From positions 10,755,001 to 10,819,000 of the forward strand of contig OW799234.1 of NCBI GenBank assembly GCA_941918925.1: DNA of 64,000 nt, read 5' to 3'. Shown piece after piece: positions 35,800-47,095 of this stretch. The number at the start of each line of letters is the position of its first letter. The first letter of the stretch is position 1. The stretch is from Phyto melanocephala. Its lineage: Eukaryota > Arthropoda > Insecta > Diptera > Rhinophoridae. The position numbers were made by a program, and so were the translations under genes. Under the pieces are notes generated by a model. It did not search any database and was not told the DNA's origin. It saw nothing but the letters and a program-made list of their open reading frames with translations.

Positions 35800-37330
35800 A
35801 ACGTTAAAAGTACAAATAGTACCTTAAAGATATGAAAAAGTACCTCTTTTTAAAAAAAGGTTAATTATTACTATAATTAAAAAATCTAGTTTTTTAAACT
35901 TAGAAATTTCAAAAAGTACCACGAAAATGGGGAAAAGTACCTTTTTGGTCAACTATAATATTTAAGTCTTATCTTAGATTAATAGTCTTTAATTTTAAAA
36001 TTCTAGAACATCTGGAGATAATATGGATACCAAGCCATCACGTGCTGATCGGAAACGAGAAAGCCGACAAATTATCCAAAATGGGAGCTCTTCTGAGTAC
36101 TATAACTTTCGAGAACGCTAAACACCTTAAACGATTCAAGGATGAACTTAAATATTGGGCGACGGAGAAACATGTCAGAAAATGGCAAGGCACTGATGTC
36201 GGTAAAGTGACAAAAATACTATGGGACGACCCAAATCTTGGGAAATCAAAGGAAATTCTGAGACTAAGTAGACCAACACTCAGGAGACTAACCAGTGTAA
36301 TTACGGGTCATACGGAGTTGAGAACCCATCTAGCTCGCATGAAATTGTCTGAGGAAACGACATGTAGAGCATGCTAGGAGGAGGAAGAGACTTTGATACA
36401 CTATCTCTGTCATTGTCCTACGTTTGGGCATATTAGACGCGAGAATTTTACAGTGGATACTATGCCGAATTTGGAACTCGAACTGGAGATCCATAAGGAA
36501 TTACATTAGGAGGACTGAGTTCTTGGGCTAGTCCGATATTAATGGGAAAATATGATTATGGTTTTTTTTGGGAATTTCGTTTCCCACATGTAGCACACAA
36601 AATGCAAACTGGGCATAAGTGTATACCCGTCATAGGTTTGGGCTTTTAGTGTCCCTCCTTTTCAACCTAACCTAATCTAAAATTCTAGCATCAATAACGT
36701 AAAATATGAAAGAAGTGCCATTATAGTTCTAAAAAGTACCCCATATCAAGCTTAGTCTCAATAGATCAATAGATTAATTTTAAAATTATAGCATTACTTA
36801 CGTAAAGTATACGGAAAATACTATAATAATTTGGAAAGTACCTTTTTGGTCGCCCATATCATGTTTAGTCTCTTCTTAGATCTTTAGTCTCTAATTTAAA
36901 AATTCTTACGTCACAAACGTGGAAATACAAAAAGTACTATAAAAATTTGGGAAAAGTACCTTTTCGGCCCAAAACATTTTCAGTCTTATTTCGGATCAAA
37001 AGTCGTTTGTTTCAAAATTCTCGCTTTATAAACATAAAAAATACAAAAAGTACCATTATAGTTCGAAGAAATACCTTTTTGGTCAGCCTAAATAATATTT
37101 AATCTCTTCTCAGATCATTAGGCTCTAATTTCAAAATTTTTCCGTCTTAAACGTAGAAATTCAAAAAGTACCATAAAAATTTTGTAAAAGTACCTTTTTG
37201 GTCCATAACATTTTCAGTTTCATCTCGGCTTAATAGTCGTTTATTTCAAAATGCTGTCTGTTTTCTAAACATAGAAAAAAAAGTACCATAAAAAGTAAGA
37301 AAATGTACCTTTTTGGGTTTCCCACATTCA
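35800..37330 (+). repeat. ~116-bp GTACC minisatellite, about eight units, split by a LINE
   Basis: Units share aaaaagtaccataaaaat, aaaagtacctttttggtc, a ttcagtct-type word, a variable agatcaatagtc-like stretch and ttcaaaattct. The cttttnggtc box recurs near 35944, 36845, 36962, 37077, 37193 and 37309, a period of 114-117 bp. A LINE tail (36007-36677) sits within one unit. There is no coding content. Confidence 0.75.
36007..36677 (+). pseudogene. 5'-truncated RNase H-bearing LINE with exact 11-bp target duplication
   Basis: The element begins inside RNase H: LEIIWIPSHHVLIGNEKADK, with the conserved N-E-x-A-D. The linker and zinc-type tail follow: RLTSVITGHTELRTHLARMK, then CRAC, a TAG stop where Trp or Gln is expected, and EEEETLIHYLCHCPTFGH. 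The 3' untranslated end runs to ccttttcaacctaacctaa. The word taaaattctag flanks it at 35996-36006 and 36678-36688. One in-frame stop breaks the frame. Its last ~85 bp match SINE copy A (4523-4747), which makes it a candidate partner of that SINE. The clade (I, LOA or similar) is inferred from the presence of RNase H. Confidence 0.85.
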
Positions 37331-37371
37331 AAGTCTAAAATGCTTAAAAATCTATTTAAAAACTAAAATAT

Positions 37372-37874
37372 TGTTACAGATTTATCTTTAAATAGCTTAA
37401 TTTACATTATAATTTATTTTAGTTGTTAGTTTAGTTTCAGTTACTGTATGTAGTTTTGTTTGTTTAGTTTATTTCGCTGGTTGTTCGAACACGATGTTAA
37501 GTTGTTATTATGTGCAGCATACTCTTAGGCACTTTTATTATTCCTGCATATTACCATTACGTGCTAATTTAAATGTAACGATTTTTGGATGAACTCGTGT
37601 GTACATCCGAGAACTTTGTCGAATGTTACCGAACACCACTATGTTACTATAAATAGCCGAACAACACAGCTAACATGATCAGTATAATAGTAGAGCTTGT
37701 AAAGCGCGTATCAAAGTGAGTTTAATAATAAAAGTGTATAACAATAAGTGAAATAAGTAAATAAGTAAAGTGAATAAAGTAAAGTAAATTTCAACTGTTT
37801 TTGATTGCAATAAAAGAACTCAAGGTGTATTTAAAGGAAATAAGCCATTGTTTATAAAAGGTATAAACGTAACA
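37372..37874 (+). repeat. Solo LTR with 4-bp target duplication
   Basis: It starts TGTTACAG and ends GTAACA, so the tips are inverted (TGTTA/TAACA). It is flanked by atat on both sides (37368-37371 and 37875-37878). Inside are a TATA box (ctataaatag, 37648-37657), an initiator-like tcagt about 30 bp on (37679-37683), and aataaa at 37807. This is the normal LTR order of promoter then polyadenylation signal. A second copy of the family lies inverted at 39401-39964. No internal retroelement sequence adjoins it. Confidence 0.75.
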
Positions 37875-39400
37875 ATATGTTAATAGACATAATTTAAAGT
37901 GAATGCGAACAAATGTTCTATATTTTCGAAAAATCGTTCGACTTCTGTTGCCTTACCAATATCTGTTGTGACCTACTTTTCTTTCTGATTTAGTTTTTTT
38001 TTCTAATGTTCGAGTCTTCTCTTCACTGTTTAAAGGCTAATGAAGCTGTGTAACTATGATTCTTTAGACCTTTTTGGCTATTTTTCTGAAAGCTCATATT
38101 GTATATTTTTTTTTATTTTAATATTTTTCTTTCTTCAATACATTCTTTCTCGCTCTCTCTCAATTTTGACCAAAATAACAAATGGTTTTTCAATGGTTTT
38201 GAAAAGATAATGTCTGAAGTCTAAATGGTCGTAAATGGGTTAAGTACTTAACTTCATTTAATGAATACTGACTGCTTGCCTAATATACCTTTTTGCTGCT
38301 CTGTAACTAACTGTTGTTTAAGACCTGCCTATTAGACATTTCATCATGTTTAGTAAACAGTAGTTTGTTAGCTTTCTTCAAAGTTGTATGAAAATTTCTT
38401 TTTTTCTACATCGTAATGAAGTAACATTTGAACAAGATTTATATCAGTTTCCTTTATTTGCTTTCAACATTGACTTGTGTGTATTTTTTTTGTTCTCTTT
38501 TTTTGCCTGTAAATTTGTGTTTCTGTAATTTTTTTTCTTTTCTTCTTTACATGATTTTATTTACCTTAGTGCTGCTGCAAGTGATTATGTGAATGTTGCT
38601 TTGTTTGTGTGTGTGTGTGTGCATATATTTGTTTAATAAAACAAGAGAAAATCACAATGATAATAACAATAACAACAGCAACCAAATCAAAATGTGCAAT
38701 AAATTTGCATTACTAAACAATATAAACATTTAAGTTAAATACGAGCACATTTAAATTCATATGGCACAACTATTTGCATACAAATACAGACACACACACA
38801 CACACATACACTTAAACAAATAGACTCACATACTTTGCTTACACAATTCCGAAACAATTGAAAATATTTCTAGATAAATATAAATAAATAAAATATCATT
38901 TATAACATGTTCAATGAATGGCAAGTACCCTACATGGAAATTATTTTTTACAGACTATTGAATAAAGAACATTAAAAGCATTAAAAGAAAAAAACGTGAA
39001 CATGTTCTTTATTTTTTTTTTGGTAACATCAGTATTTTGTCTGTTTATGCCATTGCTAGTTAAGTGGCCTGGGTTTAAAGTTTGTTATTCATGTCATTAA
39101 AAGCAGTCTATTGAATATATTTTTTAACTGAAAAAGTTTTTTTTTCCAATTTAACTGTTTGTAGGGTATTTAACTCTTAATCTTTAGAAATGTGCACATT
39201 GTAGCGTTTTATAAAAAAGAAACAATATGCAGTTAGTGCACCGGACTGAACGTCTAAAATAATTGCGATAAAAAGCATACTTAAGGTTGAAATTAGTTTC
39301 GGATACTTTTCGTTCTTAATAAACTTAAATTTATTAGAGTTTGCAATGTATATTCGCTGCATTGAATACTATATATGAAATTTTTTAAAGAAAAAATATT
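37875..39400. other. No gene; microsatellites only
   Basis: Contains tg repeats near 38608 and ca repeats near 38790. Nothing else is seen between the two inverted LTRs. Confidence 0.5.
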
Positions 39401-39964
39401 TTGACGCTTATACCATTTAAAAGCATTGGTTTATTTCCTTGAAATAAACCGGGGATTCTTTTATTGCAAATAATAACACTTGAAATTTATTTTAAAATTA
39501 AGAGCACTTATTTATTTGAACGCACTGAAATTTACTTATACAATACTTCACTTATTATTTTCCATCTTTATTATCAAACTTAATTTGATACACACTTAAC
39601 AAGCTCTTCTGTTACACTGATCGTTTTAGTTGTGCTGTTGTCAGACTATTTACAGTAGTAGTCTGTAGCATTCCATAAAGTTCCCGTACGTACACACTAT
39701 TTAGTAAATTCTGGTAAATAACCAGAAGGCCGTTACATTTAAATTACGACGTAAATGTAATGTTTAGTATTATGTAGGAAAACTATACTGCGCCCTAAAG
39801 TGTGCTGCACAAAATATAACATTTCGCCTATGTAATGTATACTTTAAATTTGTTAGTCGACAAACCAGCCGACCAAAGCAAATATTAAATGTACATAAAC
39901 TACTGTAAATAAAGCTAATATAATTGACCTTTAAATCAAAATACTTCAATGTTAATCTGTAACA
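39401..39964 (-). repeat. Second LTR of the same family, inverted
   Basis: On the minus strand it starts TGTTACAGATT. It then follows copy 37372-37874 through gcagca, aatttaaatgtaacg, gatcagtrta-type initiator, aagagcttgt, ttgcaataaaagaa, aaggaaataaacc and ggtataagcgt. The TATA position reads gtaaatag, a damaged box. Many substitutions separate the copies, so both are old. The target duplication is not clear. Confidence 0.65.
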
Positions 39965-40148
39965 GTATTATGAGGATATTGAACCGGATTTGGATTTGAC
40001 TATTTAGTGTTGTTCAAACATCTCCTAGATTTATAGTTTTCTTCATAATTACATTCGAAACTTGCTTTATTATATACCACTTTAGAATTGGGAACGATCC
40101 GAATATAGATTATTTAAACAAAAACATCTTAATCTGCATATTTAATGT

Positions 40149-41480
40149 AAAGGGTGGGCCATCAAGCGGTTTAAATTTTAACCAGCGGTTACTTCGGATC
40201 TGACAAACTTATGTTATTCTATTCTGTCACAAAATTCAGTATATTTCTCCGCTGAACGAAATTAATCAATTAGCGCTAAAGCAACGTTGGTTTTTATTGG
40301 AAATTTATTTTCAAAACAAATGCAACTGCATGATAATGTTGCACAAAATCTTTTCGTCGAGAAGCACCAACAGTGCCCGGTATACGCAAGTTTTTTGCTA
40401 AAGTTCGTGAAACTTGGGCCGAATTACGGCATTGGATATCGATCGAAACTGAAATAATTTTTATTAGAATCCAATACAAATTGCAAGGAAAACTTTCACG
40501 TTCGCTTGAAATTTCGATCGATATCGAATGCCGTAATTCGGTCCCTGATTTCATTATTGATGCGCTAAGGAATCAGCGTGCTCATGCAGTGCTTATACAC
40601 GAAAATGTCGAAGCTGTGGCTGAGATTGTGCGTGGGTATCCATCAACATCAAGTCGTCATCGTTCTCAAGAATTGAACATTTCACGCACCAGTTTAAGTC
40701 GAATTTTACAAAAAAATCTCCGCATGACCATCCACTACGCTTGATGGGCCAAACAGAAACTGCACGATTATGTCGTTTTTGCTAATAAAAAAATTATCCT
40801 TTCGGATGAGTTTCATTTTCCTCTTACTGAGTACGTTAATAAGCAAAATTGCCGTATTTGGGGTTTAGAAGCAAATGCATCCATTACAAGTGACTGTTTG
40901 GTGCAGTTTGTAAAGCGGATCAGGGGTCCATATTTCTTTAAAAATGAGGACGGCGCAACCATTACGGCCAATGGAAACACCTATTGCACCATGACAACGG
41001 ATTTGTTTGAGCCCGCTCTTTATGATTTTGATATGAACGATGTTTTGTTTCGACAGGATGGTGTGATTTGCCACACATCTTATGTAGCAATCGATTTTTA
41101 TGAACAATGTTTGATGGCCGTTTAATTAGCCGCCAAGCAGCTGCACTTTGACACCGTTGAACTATTTTTTGTTGCACGCCGTTAAAGGCAAGTGTTATGC
41201 AGACAAACCAGTCAAATTGAGCATTTGAAGGCCAACATTCGTGATGTCATTTCCGAGATACTTACAACCCCCCATACACTAGAAAAAGTGGTCGAAAATT
41301 AGTGCGTTCGTATGGGGCACTGAGAGCTTACGACAGCGACAGCCATATGAATGAAATAATATTTCATTTCTAACCGGAACAATTGTACTTCACAACAAAA
41401 AAATAAATCTGTTATAATTTCAAATCGTTTTTGTTTTATTGCCTTTTTACATTTAAACTTTTAAATGGGCCAGCTTTTTA
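40149..41480 (+). pseudogene. Mariner-like element, relic 4, with MITE inside the transposase
   Basis: Imperfect terminal repeats: aaagggtgggccatc on the left and the complement of aaaagctggcccatt on the right, both going on to gtttaaat. The transposase reads HAVLIHENVEAVAEIVRGYP and ISRTSLSRILQKNL (helix-turn-helix region), then IILSDEFHFPLTEYVNKQNC with the first catalytic Asp. RIRGPYFFKNEDGATI and VLFRQDGVICHT follow with the second. Stops at 40742 and 41123 and the loss of the TPLDFF block make it inactive. The insertion at 40414-40547 splits the N-terminal domain. Confidence 0.8.
40414..40547. mobile_element. Palindromic MITE, copy 2, nested in mariner relic 4
   Basis: The arms gggccgaattacggcatt-g-gatatcgatcgaaa and the complement of gggaccgaattacggcattcg match over about 33 bp with two or three differences. 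Removing it rejoins the two parts of the mariner N-terminal region. It is the best preserved of the three copies and younger than its host element. Confidence 0.8.
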
Positions 41481-41936
41481 TAGCCACCAACAAAAAAGGT
41501 GGTGTGGGGGGTATATTCATTTTGTCATGCCGTTTGTAACACATCGAGATATCCATTTTAGACCTCATAAAGTATATGTTTTCCAAGTCTTGGTTTCATT
41601 TAAGGATGATCCATTTAGCTATGTCCGTCCGTCTGTCCGACTGCCCCTCTATCGATTGTCCGTTTGTACGACTGTCCGTCTGTCCATCTGTCCGACTGTC
41701 CGTCTGTTAAAAGCACGATAGAGCTCGAACCTGTATAGCTTTCGGGTAAATACTTAAGGTTTCATTGTAAGAATAATTCTAAGAAAGTAATACATATTTA
41801 GTACAAAGAGATTATTCCATAGCGTTTTATTATTAACTGTTATAACAAACTAATAAATTTTGTGCTATAAAAGTACACCAAATTGGTGGTGGGTATCAAC
41901 AATTCGGCACAGCGTATATCGTGCTCTTACTTGTTG
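41481..41936 (-). mobile_element. DINE-1-like element, subfamily B, short copy
   Basis: On the minus strand it begins caacaagtaagagcacgata and carries a ccaccaccaattt block. It has several ggacagacgg units, and ends with the ggtctaaaat block and the hairpin in which ccacaccacc pairs around ttttttg. The internal gtgggcgt blocks of 13748-15332 are missing. It abuts the right end of mariner relic 4 directly. Confidence 0.6.
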
Positions 41937-42731
41937 TATTTTATATTGACTGAATGTGACCATTAGCATAATGTCATTACTTGTTTCCCTAAAATACACA
42001 CACACACACATACATATACACCTAAACAGCAAATTGTTTTTGAAATTATATTTTAGCAAACTCTAGAGCAAACTGTTTCAATAATTTTTTTTTATTTTGC
42101 TGGTTGGATAATTTTTCCAATCAAATCCAGGCTGTATGATGATGATGATGATTATTACTTTTAGTTTAAATTAGAATTATTTTTGTTAGAGAAGGTGTAC
42201 AACAAACGAAATGCTAAAATATTTGCATTAAATAACTTTTAATTTGTTATGTAAATCTGTTACTTTGTATAATCAAAAACACATAAATTTAACCAACATT
42301 TATCGTAAACATAACAAATTTGCAAATATCAATATTTTTTTTTTATTATATTTTTTTTAAATTTAATGCAAATTTGATTTGCTAAGAAAAAGAATATTTA
42401 TTTTTGCATTCAAATTGTGTAGAAAAGGCAAAGACTGACTTATTGTTTTACAATATTGCAGTTGTATTTGGATTTACATTTGATTGCATTCAAATTTGAA
42501 TTTAAATTTATTTATAACTTTCTTACGTTTATGTATATTTATATGGCAAACAAACGATTGCTGGTAAAGAAAGAGAGAAAAACGAAAAAATGTGAGAAAA
42601 AAGCTAAAGCCACAATTTGTGTGTTTGTATTGGGTATCTATAACTGCATCTATGGATGTGTAAATATTTTAGTATCTAAAAATGTATTTCTATTTTTATT
42701 TATTATTGTTTTGTTGTTGTTGTATTTTTAG
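41937..42731. other. Right end of intron 2
   Basis: AT-rich with ca repeats (near 42000) and gat repeats (near 42136). The last 60 bp form a T/G-rich tract up to the acceptor at 42730-42731. There is no repeat family I recognise. Confidence 0.5.
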
Positions 42732-42828
42732 AACGGTTGATCGTTTGTGGTCGATTACTGAAGACTTGAATATATTATATAAGGAGAATTGGACACGTTT
42801 GGCTGCTCAGGAAGTGCAACATTTTCAG
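42732..42828 (+). CDS. K2P potassium channel, coding exon 3 (cap helix)
   Basis: The acceptor is gtatttttag|a and the donor tttcag|gtaagt (phase 0). The exon completes an Arg and adds 32 residues: TVDRLWSITEDLNILYKENW and TRLAAQEVQHFQ. These form the helical extracellular cap that links M1 to the first pore loop. The ENWTRLA phrase resembles cap sequences of some insect K2P proteins. It is separated from exon 4 by 308 bp. Confidence 0.85.
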
Positions 42829-43136
42829 GTAAGTTTTGCTTTTATTAAAAAAAAAATTCATACAAAAATCCTCTAAAACACATAACCCAGCCATACAGAC
42901 TACCCACAACAATCACCCTTGACACACACTTACAATGCAACACAGCCATCTTTGCACATGCATTTTGTACGTGATATTGATGATTTTTATTTCCGTTTTC
43001 GTTGTATTTAAAATTGAATTTATATTCTGTTTGTTATACACATGCTGATTTTGTTTTGCTTTATCTTTATAATCTATATACAGATGTACATACATGTATT
43101 CAGTTTTAATTTCTCTCTATTTTTCATTTGGTTTAG

Positions 43137-43263
43137 GATACTTTATTACGTTCGGTGCGTCAATCAAAAATTCATCAGCCTGGAGTACAAATGAATCCGC
43201 CCACCCACAAATGGACTTATGCTTCAGCATTTTTATATTCATTGACTTTAATAACAACGATAG
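43137..43263 (+). CDS. K2P potassium channel, coding exon 4 (first pore helix, split filter)
   Basis: The acceptor is tttggtttag|gat and the donor acgatag|gtaagt (phase 1). It codes for DTLLRSVRQSKIHQPG, a spacer, and then WTYASAFLYSLTLITTIG, the first pore helix and the start of the K+ filter (family T-T-I-G-Y-G). The intron falls inside the first glycine codon of the filter, so YG must come from the next exon. That exon would have to begin by completing Gly and then read Tyr-Gly; I looked for it to the window end and did not find it. This motif is the strongest evidence for the channel assignment. Which of the fly K2P genes this is cannot be said with confidence. Confidence 0.93.
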
Positions 43264-43653
43264 GTAAGTTTTTTCTTCTTCTTTTGTTTCTTCATCTTCT
43301 CTCATTCAACTTTATTTCCTAAATCATGTATGAAATTGATTTTTTAAAGCACCCAGGTGCTTCATTGCTAAATCATAAAACTTTTCAACAATTTCCATTA
43401 ATATTTAGTTTTGTCATTCCTTTTGCGAAATTGTAACAAATAGAATTTTGTTTAATGATAGCCATCAACAAAATGAATGTTTTGTTGACAAATTTTCATT
43501 TTACCTGGAGTGGTTGTTTTACAAAGTTCTATTGTCAGTTGTGTATATCAAAGAATTTCACCTGCTTTATGTTGAAGATTTTAAAAATTGTTGTTTTAAT
43601 TCAGGATTAAATTTTTAATAAAAGTGTGTTTAATAAAAATTTTTTACTCTTTT

Positions 43654-45170
43654 AGTATAGACTTTATGCTGAAATTGATTGAGAAAACCCAACTAAAAAC
43701 GAACATATCTACAGCACCTAGGTTATATGGAGTACCAAAGATCCATAAGGAACATTTTCCTTTAAGACCAATATGTTCATTTGTGAACTCTCCGTCTTAT
43801 GAACTTTGTAAGTATATTACGAACATACTTAGGAAACTAACTGAAAACTCTAAATATAATGTAAAGAATTCTTTACAATTTAGAGAAAGGATAGAAAAGT
43901 TAAAGATACGATCTGATGAGAAGTTAATTTCACCTGATGTTGTATCTTTGTTTCCAAGTATTCCAATAGATATAGCTGTAGATATTATTGAAGAGAAATG
44001 GGAAATTATTGAGAAACATACAGAGATGGGAAAGGACCTTTTTCTAAGTATTTTAAAATTTTGTATCATAGATAACAGATATTTTAAATATGAAGACAGA
44101 ATATATATACAACAAAAAGGACTCCAAGTGGGATCTCTGGCTTCTCCAATTATAGCGGATATTGTTATGGAGAAGTTATTAGATTAATGCATTGAAAAAT
44201 TAAATGTAAAGCCAAAAATAATAACAAAATATGTTGACGACTTGTTTTGTATTGTCCCAAATCATTCAATTGATAATATTTTGGAAACATTTAGTTCATT
44301 TCATGATGATATAAAATTCACAATTGAAATGGAATGTGACTCTAAAATTCCATATTTGGATACATTAGTGATAAGAAGGGTTAATAATTTGTTAATAGAT
44401 TGGTACCAGAAACCTACTTTATCTGGAAGAATCATAAATTATTATTCAAAACACCCCAAGGGAATTGTTATTAATACGGAAAAAAATTTAATTGAGAGGG
44501 TTTTAAAGATTAGTGATACAAGATTTCATAAAAGGAATATAGAAAAGATCAAAAATATTTTAGACGATAATAATTATCCAATCCAGGTAATTTGTAGATT
44601 GATAAGGCAATATAAAAATAGGAAAATAGTAGCACAAGATTGACGACTGAACCTAAAATTTTTAAATCATTAACTTATGTCCCTCTTTTATCTGAAAAAT
44701 TGAAAAACTCAAAAATTTACGACTATGAAAAATATATAATAGCCCACAAAACATATAACACGTTAGGTAGACTATTTAGTAAGACAAAAGATAAAATAGA
44801 TAAATTTGAGAAGTCTAATTTAGTTTATAAAATACCATGTAAAGGTAATGATACTGAGAGTTGTGACAAGGTTTTTGTTGGAACGACGAAAAACAAACTA
44901 AAAACTAGAATTGCTGGACATAGATCTGATCAGAAATACAGGAACACTACATTGACACAAAAGACAGCATTATCATTACATTGCGCTTATTCTAATCATT
45001 ATCCAGATTTCAATAATACATTAATTTTAAACAAAGAAAACAATTACAGACGCAGGAATATGTTAGAAATGTTACAAACTATTAAAGTACCACCTACACA
45101 GCGAATTAACTATAAGACTGATACAGCAAATGTTGCCCAGAATTATAGATATTTAGTTGATAAAATATGA
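43654..45170 (+). pseudogene. Penelope-like retroelement: RT plus GIY-YIG endonuclease, 5' truncated
   Basis: Reverse transcriptase starts mid-domain: APRLYGVPKIHKEHFPLRPI, then LQVGSLASPIIADIVMEKLL, then a TAA stop (44185-44187). It continues in the same frame with KYVDDLFCIVP (catalytic YVDD). After a frameshift at 44640 comes the linker and a GIY-YIG nuclease: NLVYKIPCKG, CDKVFVGTTKNKLKTRIAGH. Penelope elements prime DNA synthesis at nicks cut by this nuclease. Only one stop and one frameshift break about 500 codons, so it is fairly recent. It lies about 390 bp downstream of exon 4. Confidence 0.88.
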
Positions 45171-45382
45171 AAACGGTAGTCTTAGTATTTGTTATTTTTG
45201 TAAATTATTACTATGTATATAATATGTAAATGAATAATTTTCGTTTGTTTTGTATATTTCAAAAATTGTTTATATTGAACAAATATTTTCCCGCCTTTTT
45301 TACAAAATAGTTTTTTTTTTTGTCAATTTGTAATTGTTTTTGAATTTGTTTTTTGTTAATATAATTTGTATACATATTTACC

Positions 45383-45432
45383 CTGAAGAAGCTACCCATT
45401 GTTTGGTAGCGAAATATTGGCTAATAAACAAT
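45383..45432 (+). ncRNA. Hammerhead-like motif in the 3' region of the Penelope-like element
   Basis: The bases read CTGAAGA, then A, then GCTACC, an 8-base loop, GGTAGC, then GAAA. This is the conserved hammerhead core (CUGANGA - stem II - GAAA) with a 6-bp stem II, apart from one extra A. After GAAA, TATT-GGCT-AATA can form a short stem III. Hammerhead ribozymes are known from Penelope elements. The cleavage triplet and stem I are not clearly present, so it may be degenerate. Confidence 0.4.
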
Positions 45433-46081
45433 TTTTTATAAAAAAACAAAAAAGTGATCTCAAGCTTAAATAAAAATCAAATATAATCTGAAATATTAAT
45501 ATTAACACAAAACCAATAAATCTCTTTGATGCCTAAAATATTCGCTTCCTTTATCTGCATACACCTGGGAGTTTTTATATTCCCAAAGAATACTTATTTA
45601 AAGAGCGTTAAAGTAAATGATCAATATGGCCAGTTAACAGCTCCAATTCTTCATATGTTCTTCCTAAAAAAGGATACAACTGTAAAGATGCTGATGATTT
45701 TACTATCTAACTATCCGCTGAGAGCATGCGGTGCAGCCTTCGATCACTTGCACTCGACTCATACCCTCCATTGGTATTTAAGTCTTTCTTACCTCTTTAA
45801 CCGCGAGATTAAGGATTTTCCTATGCCCCAAAATCAATTAAAAGTGATGCCATGTGGCATCGCTTTGCATACGAGTGGCTTATCTTACAGCCTTACAAAT
45901 ATGTTTAACCGCAGCAATTCTAGTATTGCCTTCATTGCTAGCATTAATATGGTACACATTGCTCCACATATATCCATGCAAGCTTTACTCTGAACCCCAT
46001 CCAACTACCGTCTAATTGTCCCCTGAGAAGCCTTTGGCCACCAGACAACAAATGCTTAAGGGGTTATTGATCTCACCATCA
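45433..46081. other. Unrecognised; contains one 155-codon frame
   Basis: The + frame 45526-45993 reads without stops but has no domain I know, and the minus strand there shows broken reading too. It may be part of a decayed element; I assign no function. Confidence 0.3.
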
Positions 46082-47095
46082 ATATTCACACACGCGCCTT
46101 AATTGTCAATTTATAATATTCTCGCAATTAAAAGCCTTTATTGAGCTCAATTTAATATACCAAAAATTACTTATAATTTAAGCAACATATACTTTAATGT
46201 TTCACTAATTGTCTACAACTCGAAATGTAATACTATGTTCACACAGGCGCCTTAATTGTCAATTTATAATATTATTGCAATTAAAGGCCTTATTGAGCTC
46301 AATTTACCATACTAAAAAATATTTTTAAATTGAGCAATATATACTTAATTGTTTCACTTATTGTCTAAAACTCGAAATACAACTCTTGAGAATTATGTTC
46401 AGTGAGAAGAAAATTCTATAGGTGGCATTTCTAATGTCAAACAAATAAATATACAAAAAATAAAAATTAAGAAAATGAAAAATTTTTGAAGAAAATTTTA
46501 ACAAATGTTTGAATAAATTCAAATACGTACATAGAGGTATATATATGTATAAATATAATTGTAAATATATTTTATCAACAGGAAAAACACTGAAAAGAAG
46601 GCATTATTTGATTTGGTATAAATACATCGTATTTTACAGCTATCAAATGCTAATTGAGTAAGATAAATCGAGTATGTCTGAACACTTATTTTAATTGCTC
46701 AATCAACACTAAATTGAAACAATTAAAAATATCTGTCTGAACAGGGTATAACTCTTGTCGGGAGTATGAGAAGTATGTTCAGTGAGGAGAAAATTCTATA
46801 GAGTGGCATCCCTAATGTCAAACAAATAAATAAACAAAACAAAAAGTAAAAAAATGGCAGGCGAAGTTGATGTTAAGTTTAGTAAAATGTTTAAGTAAAT
46901 TAAAAAAAGTATATTTAATTCCAATTATCTTTTATGAACAAGAAAAAAAAAACTGAAGAGAAAGAGTCTGGCATGCACTGAGGCCAGTGAAATGCTAATG
47001 GAGTAAGATAAATTGAGTATGTGTGAACACTTATTTTAATTGCTCTATCAACATTAAATTGAAACAATTAAAAATATTTGTCTGAACAGGGTATT
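46082..47095. mobile_element. TIR element inserted into a copy of itself
   Basis: Terminal words gttcacacag...ttaattgtcaattta appear twice on the left (near 46086 and 46237). Their complement ttaaattgaaacaattaa...tctgaacagg appears twice on the right (near 46740 and 47085). The middle word atgttcagtgagnagaaaattctatag also appears twice (46395 and 46772). Start, start, end, end is the order of an element nested in its own kind. The outer copy breaks off at aactcgaaatgtaat and resumes at actcttgtcggg, matching aactcgaaatac-aactcttgag of the inner copy. No transposase is left. Confidence 0.6.

Noticed and set aside
40294..40554. Minus-strand frame across the MITE
   Set aside because: Created by the palindromic insertion in the mariner; no relation to the transposase frame, which is on the + strand.
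45526..45993. 155-codon frame on the + strand
   Set aside because: No motif, no splice or neighbour support; minus strand equally uninformative. Left unassigned.
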